Source of the DNA: Litorivicinus lipolyticus
GTDB taxonomy: Bacteria > Pseudomonadota > Gammaproteobacteria > Pseudomonadales > Litorivicinaceae
Direction of reading: 5' to 3'
NCBI RefSeq assembly: GCF_009650135.1
Contig: NZ_CP045871.1
Span: 1,612,001-1,676,000, forward strand
Length of the DNA: 64,000 nucleotides
Shown: positions 57,115 through 64,000 of the stretch, piece after piece
How the letters are laid out: every line of letters begins with the position of its first letter
Position numbering within the stretch: the first letter of the stretch is position 1
The notes under the pieces: generated by a model
The model's database searches: none
Told to the model about the DNA's origin: nothing
What the model saw: only the letters and a program-made list of their open reading frames with translations
Made by a program: the position numbers and the translations under genes

Positions 57115-57428
57115 CAATCAAAGGCGTCCAAGATCTTCTGGAGTTTGACCTTGTCGGTATCTGACAGCGACTGGTATTTCCGGAAAAATGCCATGTCCTT
57201 TACCTCTTGGTCTGGCGTCATATCCGTTGCGGTCATTAAGAATTCGCTGGTCACTTCCAAAGCCTTCGCTAATTTTGCCAGTTTGTCGGCAGAGGGGTTG
57301 GGATCATCCTTATTCTCCAGCTCCCATAGGTAGCCTTTACTCGAATCGGTCATCTCAGCCAGCTTATCTAGGCTTAACTTCTTCTCTTTTCTCAGGGCTT
57401 TAATTTTATTTCCCAGTGGCGAAGGCAC
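57114..57428 (-). CDS. XRE-family transcriptional regulator
   Basis: 104 residues. N-terminal HTH: NKIKALRKEKKLSLDKLAEM, SSKGYLWELEN and ADKLAKLAKALEV, then a C-terminal dimer or cleavage region. GTG 57428 has GGAG upstream. It is divergent from two unknown genes over 200 bp that contain an inverted repeat, its probable operator. Likely the element's repressor, inactivated by the ImmA peptidase. Confidence 0.9.
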   Translation of the reverse strand: MPSPLGNKIKALRKEKKLSLDKLAEMTDSSKGYLWELENKDDPNPSADKLAKLAKALEVTSEFLMTATDMTPDQEVKDMAFFRKYQSLSDTDKVKLQKILDAFD

Positions 57429-57501
57429 TTTTTTCTCCGAGTATTAATGACTTGTAGACTTACTCACAGGATACCACCAGAAAGAACACTTTTGTATTGG
57501 C

Positions 57502-57530
57502 TTGACAAACTTACTATCGGTTATCAGAAT
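57502..57530 (+). promoter_or_regulatory. Possible promoter of the 57,627 gene
   Basis: TTGACA (57502-57507), a 17-nt spacer and CAGAAT (57525-57530), a weak -10 with four of six matches. It lies just upstream of the inverted repeat at 57,538, which would allow repression. Confidence 0.45.
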
Positions 57531-57537
57531 CAGTTTT

Positions 57538-57553
57538 GTTCGGTATAACGAAC
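57538..57553. promoter_or_regulatory. Inverted repeat, candidate XRE operator
   Basis: GTTCG GTATAA CGAAC is a 5-bp inverted repeat with a 6-nt spacer in the divergent region between the XRE gene and the 57,627 gene, downstream of the possible promoter. Confidence 0.5.
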
Positions 57554-57626
57554 TTTTTAAAAACAGCGTCGCTCCTTACTCGGGTGGTAGCTGATAACAA
57601 CTCACCGCCCGATGAAGGAGCAATAC

Positions 57627-58856
57627 ATGACCGATTATGAATATATTTCGAAGTTAATTAGACACCTACCACCGGTTGCTTTCCGCACTTTTCTTGCAGA
57701 ACAAACAGCTGTAGCAATCCCTGAACTCAATAGCAAAGACACACTAACCGCCCAACGTGCTGTACTCACCACCCACATGTCAGAGCTGAGTATTCACACA
57801 CTTCAAAAGCTGGAGGAGATTTGCGAGAGCATCGCGCTGCTTTCTGATGGGCCAGGGCAAGACGTGATCGAAGGAATCAAGCAAGAGATCAAGACAGATA
57901 AAGGGCTAGAGGATTTTTCTGCTTTACGAAACCCTTATCAGAAATCGCTCTGGTTCTTCGAGCATGAGCCCCGTTTATTTGATGAGGCTCTCAACTCGCG
58001 TCAAGCCGATCTCTTTCGTCAGAGCCAATCTTGCTACTCAGGTTTCCTAGCCGACATGGATCTGATCCTCCATGAAGACGCGCAATCACAGGAGCGGTTT
58101 CATGAAGCGGCCGCGGCATATTTCGGTTGCCCGAAGGATGAGATAGCTATTCAGGTGTTTCGTCGTTTACGGACTGACACAACAGCAGAGCCAACCATCG
58201 CATTGTATCAGGTCAGCATCCACTACAATCGCCCACCCGAAATCGTAGAATGTGTTCAGCATAGCGAACTTGTAGCTAACGAAGTGGTGCGGGCTATTTC
58301 GTCTCACATCACCTACGAACCCGATAAAGGTTACGTTGAAGTACTATCGAAGGATACGCAGGGGCGTGACACACTGGCAGCCATCGTTGCCGAAACACTG
58401 CTTGCTTCTCCCATCACAGGCGAGTCGGTCCCTATCAAGCAATACGATTACCAAAGTCTGGCCGCACCGAGGAACTTTGATATTTCAAACGAACCTGTCA
58501 CCGGCGTTAAAGTCCTTGAGCTTGGGTATGCCGGACCGGTTTGCGGATCCTCGATTGCCAAGGTATCCATCCGAGACCCTCAAGATATCCACAGCGCAGC
58601 AAAGACTCTGTACAACAATCCCGCATTCGAATTCCGCGACTACACACTGAACTATGCCAAGATCTCTATCAAGCTTCGCAAAGAGGGTCGCGGTCGCGCC
58701 AGAACGATCACCATTGAACTGCGCGGCGATAACCGCTGTAACATCAAAACCAAACGCGAGAAGGATCGAGCCTTATGTGATCATCTGCTTCACAAATGGA
58801 ATCTGGTCAAGGAGGTCTCAAAGGATGCGCGCCCTATCGATCCACTCGCTGCTTGA
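57627..58856 (+). CDS. Unknown element protein, 409 residues
   Basis: No family recognised. Soluble and acidic, with no membrane segment. The N-terminal 120 residues are helical (RTFLAEQTAVAIPELNSK; SIHTLQKLEEICESIAL). The C-terminal third is basic (ISIKLRKEGRGRARTITIEL; NIKTKREKDRALCDHLL), suggesting nucleic-acid contact. ATG 57627 follows AAGGAG. The next gene begins 31 nt before its stop. Divergent from the XRE/ImmA pair, so probably controlled by it. Confidence 0.75.
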   Translation: MTDYEYISKLIRHLPPVAFRTFLAEQTAVAIPELNSKDTLTAQRAVLTTHMSELSIHTLQKLEEICESIALLSDGPGQDVIEGIKQEIKTDKGLEDFSALRNPYQKSLWFFEHEPRLFDEALNSRQADLFRQSQSCYSGFLADMDLILHEDAQSQERFHEAAAAYFGCPKDEIAIQVFRRLRTDTTAEPTIALYQVSIHYNRPPEIVECVQHSELVANEVVRAISSHITYEPDKGYVEVLSKDTQGRDTLAAIVAETLLASPITGESVPIKQYDYQSLAAPRNFDISNEPVTGVKVLELGYAGPVCGSSIAKVSIRDPQDIHSAAKTLYNNPAFEFRDYTLNYAKISIKLRKEGRGRARTITIELRGDNRCNIKTKREKDRALCDHLLHKWNLVKEVSKDARPIDPLAA

Positions 58857-59820
58857 TCTCATAAAGCTCTTCGAACAGTCCGTTCAAAGGGTGGTTTGTG
58901 ATGACGGGCAAATACTGACCGGCATACCTGGATGGAAGCTTCACCAATATGAAGCACTGGATTCAGAGCGCATCTCTGAATGGTGCGATTGTATCGGATA
59001 TGCCGGCTACTACCCGGCGTCCTATGGTAATGATCACTCTGATGTTGATGTTTTTCCGGATGATGAATCAGACCGCTATCTATACCGGTGCCCAGAATCC
59101 TTTGAGTTCAGATCGATAGAGGCGGCAGAGATTGCCATATACCACCCTCGGGAAGAGCAGTTTTTAAACGCTATGGCTGACCTCTTAGATATCCCACTGG
59201 CTCTTCGAAGTGGAATATCACAAGCCGACATTCAGGGAACACTCTGGCGAATCGGAAAAGTGCGGTTGGGTCATACACTCACCGATGTCTGGGTAGCACG
59301 AGGCTTGGCATTGTCAGTTGATGCTGTTTTTCATCGCCTACAGCAAACCGACTTGTCCGATCTCGGGATAATTCTCACGACGGGTAATTCTCTACCCGCC
59401 ATTATTACAGTGCCACGTCACTATCGAGTCATACCTATTAAAGAGGTAATCGATTCGACGCAGAACGTAGCGAGAATCGATATGGAGAGGCTCAGGCTGT
59501 TGATGACTGGAGCGAACTTCACAGACGAAAGCTCAATGTCTCCGGTCCATTTCGATGAGTACACCAACACGCTGACCATTAGCACAAATCCGACTCCGTG
59601 GATGATCAGAGGGCCGAAGCAAGCGGCCGCCATCAAATATATGGCCGAGCAAGCTTATAAAGGAAGATGGGAGCTATCTGCTGCTGAAATTCTAAAAGCG
59701 GTAAACGGCAATAAAACCCATGGAATATGCCGACGAATACCGAGTCTTTTCAATGGCAATGATGATTGGCATGGTTACATAATGAACATACGAAGAGGGG
59801 TGTGGGGGTTTATCACTTAA
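58825..59820 (+). CDS. Unknown element protein, 331 residues
   Basis: No family recognised. ATG 58825 has GGAGGT 9 nt upstream and lies within the end of the previous gene, so the two are coupled. The middle is rich in acidic residues (NDHSDVDVFPDDESDRYLYR). The C-terminal 60 residues (YKGRWELSAAEILKAVNG, then ICRRIPSLF) look like a winged-helix or RepA-like terminal domain. Partner of the preceding gene by position. Confidence 0.75.
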   Translation: MRALSIHSLLDLIKLFEQSVQRVVCDDGQILTGIPGWKLHQYEALDSERISEWCDCIGYAGYYPASYGNDHSDVDVFPDDESDRYLYRCPESFEFRSIEAAEIAIYHPREEQFLNAMADLLDIPLALRSGISQADIQGTLWRIGKVRLGHTLTDVWVARGLALSVDAVFHRLQQTDLSDLGIILTTGNSLPAIITVPRHYRVIPIKEVIDSTQNVARIDMERLRLLMTGANFTDESSMSPVHFDEYTNTLTISTNPTPWMIRGPKQAAAIKYMAEQAYKGRWELSAAEILKAVNGNKTHGICRRIPSLFNGNDDWHGYIMNIRRGVWGFIT

Positions 59821-59864
59821 TGTGAGTTATCAGTGACGCCTAATGCCCCGCGTCCGGAGAAGAA

Positions 59865-60068
59865 TTATTCCGGCTCTCGAGAGTCAGGAAAGTCATCAGG
59901 CATCTCTGCGAGTAACTCGAACGCGTCTGATAGATTTTCTGGCTTAGGCCTCAAAATAACTTCATTCATCCGTTTCAAGATAATCAGCTCATCAACTTGA
60001 AACCGGAAGTCATTGGGAAATACAACAATCTGACCCTCGTCAGTATCAACTACTTTTGCCTTCATCAT
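59865..60068 (-). CDS. AbrB/VapB-like antitoxin without an adjacent toxin
   Basis: 67 residues. The swapped-hairpin AbrB motif is readable: KAKVVDTDEGQIVVFPNDF, FQVDELIILKRMNEVILRP, then an acidic tail (AEMPDDFPDSREPE). Such proteins normally pair with a VapC PIN toxin encoded just downstream; none is present. ATG 60068 or 60065. It may act alone as a regulator or in trans. Confidence 0.75.
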   Translation of the reverse strand: MMKAKVVDTDEGQIVVFPNDFRFQVDELIILKRMNEVILRPKPENLSDAFELLAEMPDDFPDSREPE

Positions 60069-60098
60069 GGCGCTTCAATCATCCTCCAAAAATAACAA

Positions 60099-60118
60099 AG
60101 GCCCCAACTAGGGAGCCT
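60099..60118 (-). terminator. Weak intrinsic terminator-like hairpin
   Basis: On the minus strand AGGCTCC / GGGGCCT with a 6-nt loop, followed by a T-rich stretch. It lies upstream of the antitoxin gene. The interval 60,119-60,379 holds no supported gene but has the CCCGTACAT repeats. Confidence 0.5.
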
Positions 60119-60283
60119 CCGCCAAGATAAAATCTTGGATTCAGAACATCATCACCGGACGCAGCCTCGACCTCATAGGGTTATGTGGTGTCATGCTTTG
60201 ATCAGCATGTCTGGTGCACCAATAACAACTATAAACGACTTCAATACCAAAGCAACGCTTCGACTGCTCGCTAAATCCGCTTG

Positions 60284-60327
60284 CCCGTACATCAGCCCGT
60301 ACATGACGTCGGGTGACCCCCGTACAT
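60284..60327. repeat. Three CCCGTACAT direct repeats upstream of the recombination module
   Basis: Identical 9-mers at 60,284-60,292, 60,296-60,304 and 60,319-60,327. Spacing is 12 and 23 nt start to start, near one and two helical turns. They lie 53-96 bp before the AlpA-like gene, consistent with a protein-binding array controlling the operon or an iteron-type site. Confidence 0.7.
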
Positions 60328-60379
60328 CCTCCCCACCAAACTGACCTCACGTTTTCGCAATAACCAACAGGAGTGCAAC

Positions 60380-60592
60380 GTGAGTATCAAACACATCAAC
60401 CAGACACTACTAGCCGAGCGCTGGTGTGTCAGCGAGACCACCCTCGAACGGTGGCGTTCGCAGGGCATTGGCCCGGTCTTTCTCAAACTACATGGCCGCA
60501 TCGTTTATCGCGAAGAGGATATCCAGGCTTATGAGGAGGAGTGTCTTCGCAAAAGCACCTCGCAAAGCGTACATGCAGGAGGTGTGGCATGA
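60380..60592 (+). CDS. AlpA/excisionase-like HTH protein
   Basis: 70 residues of the MerR-like HTH_17 type: NQTLLAERWCVSETTLERWR and GIGPVFLKLHGRIVYREEDI, which match excisionases and AlpA regulators. Start is GTG 60380 with CAGGAG upstream. First gene of the recombination operon; the next gene starts on its stop. It could assist excision or activate the operon. Confidence 0.85.
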   Translation: MSIKHINQTLLAERWCVSETTLERWRSQGIGPVFLKLHGRIVYREEDIQAYEEECLRKSTSQSVHAGGVA

Positions 60593-61068
60593 ACCTTCAA
60601 CAGATCAACGAGATTATCTGCACGCCAGTCAGTACCCTCGCTGAGCTCTCCAGCGACTCGCTGTTTCGTCTGAAAAATGATGCAGCCGATCAACTCGCTA
60701 TGGCTAAAGCGCTGTGCGAGCAAGTGGATCGTGTGCTTGAGCAGCGTTACAACACCCAGGCTCAACAGCAGCGTCTTTCTGCCGGCAAAGACACGGGCGT
60801 CGTGCATTTCGACGATGGCGAAGTGCATATCTCGGCTGACCTACCCAAGCGTGTCACTTGGGATCAGAAGAAGCTTGATGAGATCGCAAAGCGTATCGCT
60901 GCCAGCGGTGAAGATCCGGGTCAGTACATCGACATCAGCTACAAAGTATCCGAACGCAAATACGAAGCTTGGCCAGACAATCTAAAGTCTTCTTTTTCTG
61001 GCGCTCGCACCCTTAAGACCGGTAAGCCAAGCTTCCGCCTGTCTCTACTCGAGGAGACACAGTCATGA
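60589..61068 (+). CDS. Unknown protein of the recombination module
   Basis: 159 residues, no recognised family. The N-terminal 60 residues form a helical segment (LKNDAADQLAMAKALCEQVD, then RVLEQRY). The rest is a mixed fold rich in basic residues (SADLPKRVTWDQKKLDEIAK). ATG 60589 overlaps the previous stop and has GGAGGT upstream; it overlaps the ATPase start by 4 nt. Genes in this position of phage operons are usually small replication or recombination accessories. Confidence 0.75.
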   Translation: MNLQQINEIICTPVSTLAELSSDSLFRLKNDAADQLAMAKALCEQVDRVLEQRYNTQAQQQRLSAGKDTGVVHFDDGEVHISADLPKRVTWDQKKLDEIAKRIAASGEDPGQYIDISYKVSERKYEAWPDNLKSSFSGARTLKTGKPSFRLSLLEETQS

Positions 61069-61943
61069 GCCTTCCAATCATTTCGGCGGATCAACGCCTT
61101 GCTGAAAAGCGTGGCATCAAAGGCTGCATCTTCGGCAAAAGCGGTATCGGTAAAACCTCACTGCTCTGGACGCTGGATGCACCCAGCACTCTCTTCTTTG
61201 ATCTCGAGGCCGGTGATCTGGCTATAGAAGGCTGGAGTGGTGACAGCATTCGCCCGAAGACCTGGCCAGAGTGTCGCGACTTTGCCGTTTTTATTGGCGG
61301 TCCTAACCCTGCTCTGCGTGATGATCAGGTCTACAGCCAGAGTCACTATGACGCAGTCTGTGAACGCTTCGGTGATCCCGCAGAGCTAGAGCGCTACGAG
61401 ACCATATTCATCGACTCAATCACCGTTGCAGGTCGTCTCTGTTTTCAGTGGTGTAAAGGACAGCCTCAGGCTTTCAGCGAGCGCAGCGGTAAGCCCGATA
61501 TGCGCGGTGCCTATGGTCTGCACGGCCAGGAGATGATTGCCTGGCTCACGCACCTTCAACACACTCGAAATAAAAACATTTGGTTCGTTGGCATCCTCGA
61601 TGAGCGCATCGACGACTACAACCGCAAGCTGTTCACCCCACAGATCGACGGCTCCAAAACAGGTCTAGAGCTCCCCGGCATAGTCGATCAAGTCATCGCT
61701 ATGGCTGAACTCAAAGACGAAGACGGCAACCCATTCCGTGCCTTCATCAATCACACGCTGAACCAGTGGGGCTACCCCGCCAAAGATCGCAGCGGCCGCC
61801 TGGATACCATCGAGGAGCCACACCTAGGCCGACTGATGGACAAGATCAAAAGCCCCGCTGCGCCAGCGCCGGAGCGACTTCGCTTCGAAAGCCCGAAACC
61901 ACTTCAAGAGCCGATCAACCCAGAAACAGGAGATGCCTTATGA
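61065..61943 (+). CDS. Sak4-like RecA-fold ATPase (AAA_24 phage nucleotide-binding protein)
   Basis: 292 residues. Walker A FGKSGIGKTS, an acidic strand TLFFDLEAGD, Walker B TIFIDSITVAG, and NIWFVGILDERIDDYN later. Proteins of this type are single-strand annealing or recombination ATPases of phages and act with an SSB. The neighbour at 61,940 is SSB-like, which fits. Overlaps both neighbours by 4 nt. Confidence 0.85.
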   Translation: MSLPIISADQRLAEKRGIKGCIFGKSGIGKTSLLWTLDAPSTLFFDLEAGDLAIEGWSGDSIRPKTWPECRDFAVFIGGPNPALRDDQVYSQSHYDAVCERFGDPAELERYETIFIDSITVAGRLCFQWCKGQPQAFSERSGKPDMRGAYGLHGQEMIAWLTHLQHTRNKNIWFVGILDERIDDYNRKLFTPQIDGSKTGLELPGIVDQVIAMAELKDEDGNPFRAFINHTLNQWGYPAKDRSGRLDTIEEPHLGRLMDKIKSPAAPAPERLRFESPKPLQEPINPETGDAL

Positions 61944-62551
61944 GCCTCTGGAACGACTTTAACAACGCTGATGATCAGCAATCCTACGACGTCATCCCCA
62001 AAGGAACGGTCGCACGTGTTCGCATGACGATTAAACCCGGCGGGCTTGATGACCCAAGCCAAGGCTGGACAGGAGGCTTTGCCACGCAAAGCACGATGAC
62101 CGGGTCGGTCTATCTCAACTGTGAGTTTGTGGTCACAGAAGGTCCTTTTGCTAAGCGCAAAATCTGGAGTCTTATCGGACTGGAAAGTCCTAAAGGGCCT
62201 GAGTGGGCCAACATGGGTCGCAGCTTTATCAAAGGGATCCTGAATTCATCGCGTGGTCTGCACCCTGGCGATCAATCCCCCAAGGCTCAGCAAATGCGTC
62301 GCATCTCTGGCTTTGCCGATCTTGAAGGCGTCGAGTTTGTTGCAAAGATCGATGTCGACAAAGACCAGAACGGTGAGCTGAAAAACATCATCAAATCAGC
62401 TGTCACGCCCGATCAGAAGGGATATGCCGAAGCGATGAGCGCTGCTCCTGTCGCCCCTGTACCTGCTTCATACACAGCGCCAGCAACGCAAGCCACTCCA
62501 ACTCAAGAGCAACCGGCTGTACCCAGCGCTCGTCCGGCCTGGGCTCAGTAA
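61940..62551 (+). CDS. Phage-type single-stranded DNA-binding-like protein
   Basis: 203 residues. After VIPKGTVARVRMTIKPGG the sequence has OB-fold-like strands (SVYLNCEFVVTEGPFAKRK, then IWSLIGLESPKG). The last 50 residues are Ala/Pro/Thr/Gln-rich and probably disordered. ATG 61940 follows AGGAG and overlaps the ATPase stop. Similar proteins (DUF669-like) sit with Sak4 ATPases and helicases in phage operons. DNA binding is inferred, not shown. Confidence 0.7.
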   Translation: MSLWNDFNNADDQQSYDVIPKGTVARVRMTIKPGGLDDPSQGWTGGFATQSTMTGSVYLNCEFVVTEGPFAKRKIWSLIGLESPKGPEWANMGRSFIKGILNSSRGLHPGDQSPKAQQMRRISGFADLEGVEFVAKIDVDKDQNGELKNIIKSAVTPDQKGYAEAMSAAPVAPVPASYTAPATQATPTQEQPAVPSARPAWAQ

Positions 62552-62563
62552 GGGGGTGCTCTG

Positions 62564-64000
62564 ATGATTCTTCGTCCCCGTCAAAAAATGTTTGTTAAGC
62601 GCTGTCTCTCGGCGCTCGAGAAACATGACAACACTCTGGGAGTGGCACCAACCGGTGCTGGCAAAACCATCATGCTCTCGGGTGTTGCGGGACGATGGAT
62701 CCAGGGTACTCAGGCCAAAGTGTGTGTCCTAGCTCACCGTGACGAACTCACCGAGCAGAATGCCTCCAAGTTCAAGCGAGTAAACCCGAATATCGAGACA
62801 TCTGTCTTTGATGCGAAAGGGAAGTCCTGGAAGGGGCAAACCACCTTTGCAATGGTGCAAACACTCTCTCGCGAGTCCAATCTGGCGCAGATGCCAACCT
62901 TGGATCTGCTCGTCATCGATGAAGCTCACCACGTGGCAGCACCCAGTTACCGCGCCATCATTGAACAGGCCCAAAAACTCAATCCAAGCCTGAAGCTCTT
63001 CGGGGTAACCGCAACACCCAATCGAGGAGACGGCAAAGGACTACGTCCTGTATTCAGCAACGTTGCTGATCAAATTAGTCTTGCTGAGCTTATTCAATCC
63101 GGTCACTTGGTACCTCCTCGTACCTTTGTGGTGGATGTTGGCACTCAACTCGCACTCTCAGAGGTGAAGTGCTCAGCTGACGATTTCGACATGCATGAGG
63201 TCGACGCCATTATGAATCGCAAGGTCATTACCGAAGCGGTCGTAAAGCATTGGCAGACACATGCTGGCAAACGCAAAACGGTGGTGTTCTGCTCTACGGT
63301 TGATCACGCCAATAACGTTGCGAACGCCTTTCGACAAGTCGATGTAAACAGCGTGGTTGTTCACGGCGCCCTGACCAAGGCTGAGCGAGAGTCTGCGCTT
63401 GCGCAGTTTGCCACGGGCCAAGCACAGGTCATTGTTAACGTCGCAGTACTCACCGAGGGCTGGGATCACCCACCGGTAGATTGCGTGGTATTGCTACGCC
63501 CGAGTTCATACAAGTCGACTCTGATTCAGATGATTGGCCGAGGGCTTCGCACTATCGATCCTGAAGAGTATCCCGGAGTCAGTAAGACCGACTGCATTGT
63601 GTTGGACTTCGGCACCAGCACCCTCATGCACGGATCGCTAGAACAAGAGGCCCTGCTCGACGGTCATCAGGGCTCTGGCAAAGCTCCAACCAAAACCTGT
63701 CCAGACTGCGATGCTGAGGTGCCGCTCTCTTCTATGGAGTGCGCACTGTGCGGCCATGTTTGGGAGCGCACAACCGATAGTGAGAAAACCGAACTCACCG
63801 AGTTTGTCATGTCTGAAGTCGATCTACTCAAGCGTTCCTCATTCCGCTGGAGTGATCTCTTTGGCGATGACACAGCCCTTATGGCGACAGGCTTTTCGGC
63901 ATGGGCAGGTGTGTTTTATCTAAACGGTCAATGGTTCGCTGTCGGTGGCGGAAAAGGGCTGGGAACGCACTTGCTCTCGATCGGCGAACGCTCACTTGGC
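62564..64000 (+). CDS. SF2 DEAH helicase, partial at right edge
   Basis: 479 residues visible, still open at the window end. Walker A VAPTGAGKT at residues 28-36, DEAH in LLVIDEAHHV, GVTATPNRGDGKG, HGALTKAERE and the motif VI region IQMIGRGLRT form a complete helicase core. A zinc ribbon follows (CPDCDAEVP then CALCGHVWE). The layout resembles RadD and phage replication helicases. ATG 62564 follows AGGGGG. Last visible gene of the AlpA-Sak4-SSB operon. Confidence 0.9.
   Translation, partial: MILRPRQKMFVKRCLSALEKHDNTLGVAPTGAGKTIMLSGVAGRWIQGTQAKVCVLAHRDELTEQNASKFKRVNPNIETSVFDAKGKSWKGQTTFAMVQTLSRESNLAQMPTLDLLVIDEAHHVAAPSYRAIIEQAQKLNPSLKLFGVTATPNRGDGKGLRPVFSNVADQISLAELIQSGHLVPPRTFVVDVGTQLALSEVKCSADDFDMHEVDAIMNRKVITEAVVKHWQTHAGKRKTVVFCSTVDHANNVANAFRQVDVNSVVVHGALTKAERESALAQFATGQAQVIVNVAVLTEGWDHPPVDCVVLLRPSSYKSTLIQMIGRGLRTIDPEEYPGVSKTDCIVLDFGTSTLMHGSLEQEALLDGHQGSGKAPTKTCPDCDAEVPLSSMECALCGHVWERTTDSEKTELTEFVMSEVDLLKRSSFRWSDLFGDDTALMATGFSAWAGVFYLNGQWFAVGGGKGLGTHLLSIGERSLG

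Larger units (their letters stand above)
48540..64000. mobile_element. Integrated prophage- or ICE-like element with two serine recombinases (right end outside window)
   Basis: From about 48,540 GC content falls and gene content changes to two serine recombinases, toxin-antitoxin genes, integron-like cassettes, phage-type regulators and a phage recombination module. The left end interrupts a DUF423 gene. No structural phage or conjugation genes are visible in this part, so prophage versus ICE cannot be decided. H-NS-type silencing would be expected for DNA of this composition. Confidence 0.8.

Noticed and set aside
60141..60350. Opposed 69-codon frames on both strands around the CCCGTACAT repeats
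   Set aside because: No SD or family resemblance; the Cys/Arg-rich composition looks non-coding, and the repeats explain the region better.

Overview
The window looks like the chromosome of a gammaproteobacterium, probably marine. The support is a divergent fur/bamE pair, HrpA, MlaA, an H-NS-type protein, the sdhCDAB-sucAB-lpdA order facing gltA, a betaine-type ABC importer and an HsbR/HsbA-like phosphatase/antagonist pair. The genus cannot be fixed from sequence reading alone. Positions 1 to about 48,540 are GC-rich core genome. From about 48,540 to the right edge is a visibly more AT-rich integrated element that continues past the window.

Core layout. 1-8,944 (minus) is the TCA-cycle cluster sdhC-sdhD-sdhA-sdhB-sucA-sucB-lpdA. 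It is transcribed divergently from gltA (9,340) across a 395-bp control region with a readable promoter on each side and a long inverted repeat. Next come an MFS transporter, a HIT protein, tRNA-Ala(GGC), gltX (its start codon and Shine-Dalgarno lie inside a perfect hairpin), an H-NS-like gene, dusA-tal, a PP2C/STAS/PilZ signalling group, mlaA, hrpA, an acyl-CoA ligase and a YafJ-like amidotransferase. A small cluster of envelope or signalling genes follows (autotransporter-like protein, Sel1 lipoprotein, tail-anchored kinase), then ppnN-ybaK.

30,144-35,851 is a catabolic-looking cluster. It holds a HisD-type dehydrogenase, a LacI regulator, an alpha/beta hydrolase, a MetE-like zinc methyltransferase and an HpcH/HpaI aldolase in one operon, with an SDR divergent from it. 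A perfect 14-bp palindrome lies in the shared promoter. 35,848-48,255 holds fur, bamE, two ABC exporters, purU, a betaine-type ABC importer with a terminator after its binding-protein gene, a GGCT-like protein, pdxA, and an operon of UPF0178, MFS and LysE genes.

Mobile element. The core ends inside a DUF423 (YgdD-like) gene, of which only the C-terminal half remains (48,321-48,554). The element carries a serine recombinase, a ParDE toxin-antitoxin pair, two apparent integron gene cassettes (trypsin-like protease and PIN nuclease, with attC-like repeats), and a coupled four-gene operon of a small protein, DUF2924, a second serine recombinase and a ParB/KorB-like protein. It continues with an XRE/ImmA regulator pair facing two unknown genes, an orphan AbrB-type antitoxin, and a phage-like recombination module: AlpA-like excisionase, unknown, Sak4-like ATPase, SSB-like protein and an SF2 helicase that runs off the right end. 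Three phased CCCGTACAT repeats precede that module. The best candidates for undescribed biology are the protease/PIN cassettes, the LacI-controlled catabolic cluster and the gltX leader hairpin.
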